In this document: one piece after another, positions 63,081-64,000 of the stretch | Numbering within the stretch: position 1 is the first letter of the stretch | Layout of the letters: every line of letters starts with the position of its first letter | NCBI GenBank assembly: GCA_002354335.1 | Contig: DELI01000008.1 | Location: 1,451-65,450 of the forward strand | Direction of reading: 5' to 3' | Length of the DNA stretch: 64,000 nt | Origin: Sphingobacterium sp. UBA2700 | GTDB taxonomy: Bacteria > Bacteroidota > Bacteroidia > Sphingobacteriales > Sphingobacteriaceae | Translations under genes and position numbers: made by a program | Notes under the pieces: generated by a model | What the model was told of the DNA's origin: nothing | The model's input: only the letters and a program-made list of their open reading frames with translations | Database searches by the model: none

Positions 63081-64000
63081 CTATTTCAATTCTTTGATTT
63101 TTATACTTCTGAAAGAAACAGCATCGCCGTGGTCTTGCAATAGAATATGTCCTTGTTCGGCTTCGCCAAAGTTCTTCCAATCTTTGTATTTACTGCCTGC
63201 GACTAATTTTCTAAATTCATCCGAACCTCTCACAAATTCTAACATCTTAAAGCCGTTTAACCAGTAGGTTACTTTGTTATTGGGTTCAACAACAAGGCGT
63301 CCTCGGTTCCATTCGCCAATTGGTTTTCTCGCACGCTTATTTTTGTCCGATGTAATCAGATCGTATAAAGACGCTAAAGTTCTGTTTCCATCTTTTCCAA
63401 GTTTAGCATCGGGATGCAATTCATCATCTAAAATCTGATACTCCGGTCCAATGGCAGAGCCTTTTGTTTCCTCATTCAACGTAACAAAATATTTAACACC
63501 TGAATTTGCACCAGGGGTTAGCTTAAAATCGAAAGAAAGGTCAAATGCTTTGTACTGTTTTTCAGTGACAATGTCACCGCCATTGGTGGACTCTCCACCA
63601 TCAGATTTTTGTACAGAAATGATTCCGTTCTCAATCTTCCAGCCTTGCTGTGGAAAACCACCACCTCGGGCGCTTCTCCATCCTGTGGCATCTTTCCCGT
63701 TGAACAATAAGCTGTATCCAGCTTTCTTTTCTTCTTCTGTCAAACCGTTCGCATTCGTGTTGACGATGTAGACATCACTTGGGAAATCTGCTGGTTTTAA
63801 ATCCTTTGTTTGGATCCTGATGTTTTTGAAGTACACTTTTTTGCCATCAAGCGAATCTGGGATGGCATGCACCTGCAAAGCAATAAATCCAGAAGCATCG
63901 ATGCTATCCACTAAATGTGCGGATGGCACACCATTTACCCAGGTTTTCATTTCATTTCCTATAGCTTCGATGCGGATCTTATTGTATTCATTGGGCTTAT
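63081..64000 (-). CDS. DUF1080 (3-keto-disaccharide hydrolase) family protein, 5' end outside window
   Basis: C-terminal 306 codons of a larger gene. An internal ATG at 63950 is not the start, because the frame remains open to the window edge and reads sensible protein (EYNKIRIEAIGNEMKTWVNG). The visible part holds the end of one DUF1080 jelly-roll domain (about the first 60 residues) and a whole second one (GYSLLFNGKDATGWRSA, WKIENGIISVQKSDG, EYQILDDELHPDA). DUF1080 proteins include 3-keto-disaccharide hydrolases acting on oxidised sugars and are usually exported. The tandem arrangement suggests a two-domain glycan enzyme. Confidence 0.85.
   Translation of the reverse strand, partial: KPNEYNKIRIEAIGNEMKTWVNGVPSAHLVDSIDASGFIALQVHAIPDSLDGKKVYFKNIRIQTKDLKPADFPSDVYIVNTNANGLTEEEKKAGYSLLFNGKDATGWRSARGGGFPQQGWKIENGIISVQKSDGGESTNGGDIVTEKQYKAFDLSFDFKLTPGANSGVKYFVTLNEETKGSAIGPEYQILDDELHPDAKLGKDGNRTLASLYDLITSDKNKRARKPIGEWNRGRLVVEPNNKVTYWLNGFKMLEFVRGSDEFRKLVAGSKYKDWKNFGEAEQGHILLQDHGDAVSFRSIKIKELK

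Noticed and set aside
1..64000. Defence island, prophage, integron, tRNA or rRNA genes
   Set aside because: Read through on both strands for nuclease, phage, integrase, toxin-antitoxin and RNA-gene signatures; none convincing. Gene content is housekeeping, respiratory and envelope.

Overview
The window reads as an ordinary chromosomal segment of a Bacteroidota bacterium, most likely a Sphingobacterium-like member of the Sphingobacteriaceae. The pointers are a fused ccoN-ccoO cbb3 oxidase gene, an ECF sigma/FecR/SusC/SusD locus, a DUF4954 protein next to glmS, a RluB-type pseudouridine synthase with a long charged low-complexity N-terminus, AT-rich intergenic DNA, and promoters of the Bacteroidota type (-33 TTG/TTTG, about 19-21 bp, -7 TAnnTTTG). 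No rRNA, tRNA, CRISPR array, intact insertion sequence, prophage or recognisable defence island was seen. No database search was possible; family names come from motifs read by eye.

Layout. 1-3.2 kb: a MazG-like pyrophosphohydrolase, the pseudouridine synthase and a lytic transglycosylase. 3.7-9.7 kb: the cbb3 oxidase operon ccoNO-ccoQ-ccoP-ccoG-ccoH plus a TauE/DsbD_2-like membrane protein, headed by a near-ideal CRP/FNR-family palindrome. 9.8-14.1 kb: cardiolipin synthase and a 902-residue MG2/TonB-plug surface protein. 14.2-17.8 kb (minus): fadD, yihY and an EamA transporter. 18.4-29.3 kb: a small beta-barrel protein and then, on the minus strand, ECF sigma, FecR, SusC (frameshifted), SusD, a lipoprotein that looks like a zinc-ligand-less metalloprotease, and a thioredoxin-domain protein. 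29.3-34.1 kb: an M61 peptidase, folA, thyA and mtaB. 34.1-40 kb: a PiT phosphate transporter, a second EamA protein, an NlpC/P60 lipoprotein, a small membrane protein and an aquaporin broken at a G6 tract. 40.2-47.4 kb: dnaX, rlmB, an HPP protein, an amino acid permease and a DEAD-box helicase. 47.6-50.9 kb: a transposase scrap and then nirK-nirV-sco, a copper nitrite reductase (AniA-like, with C-terminal cytochrome c) and its partners. 51-64 kb: OmpA, two universal stress proteins, alaS, a TlpA-like thioredoxin, an orphan response regulator, glmS, DUF4954 and the 3' part of a DUF1080 protein.

The genes make sense together as respiratory flexibility (high-affinity oxidase plus nitrite reduction, both heme/copper dependent), envelope maintenance and glycan or peptide scavenging through SusCD.

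The most unusual content is in the intergenic DNA. Three repeat families recur: (A) palindromic arrays of a degenerate 11-mer, CCCNNWTCAAA, at three sites; (B) heptamer arrays, one of which forms a 121-bp element with 35-bp inverted arms; (C) a ~78-bp nested-hairpin repeat present three times, twice in tandem. A and B occur side by side in two divergent promoter regions. Two genes (susC and the aquaporin) carry frameshifts that could be sequencing errors, recent decay or reversible switches.
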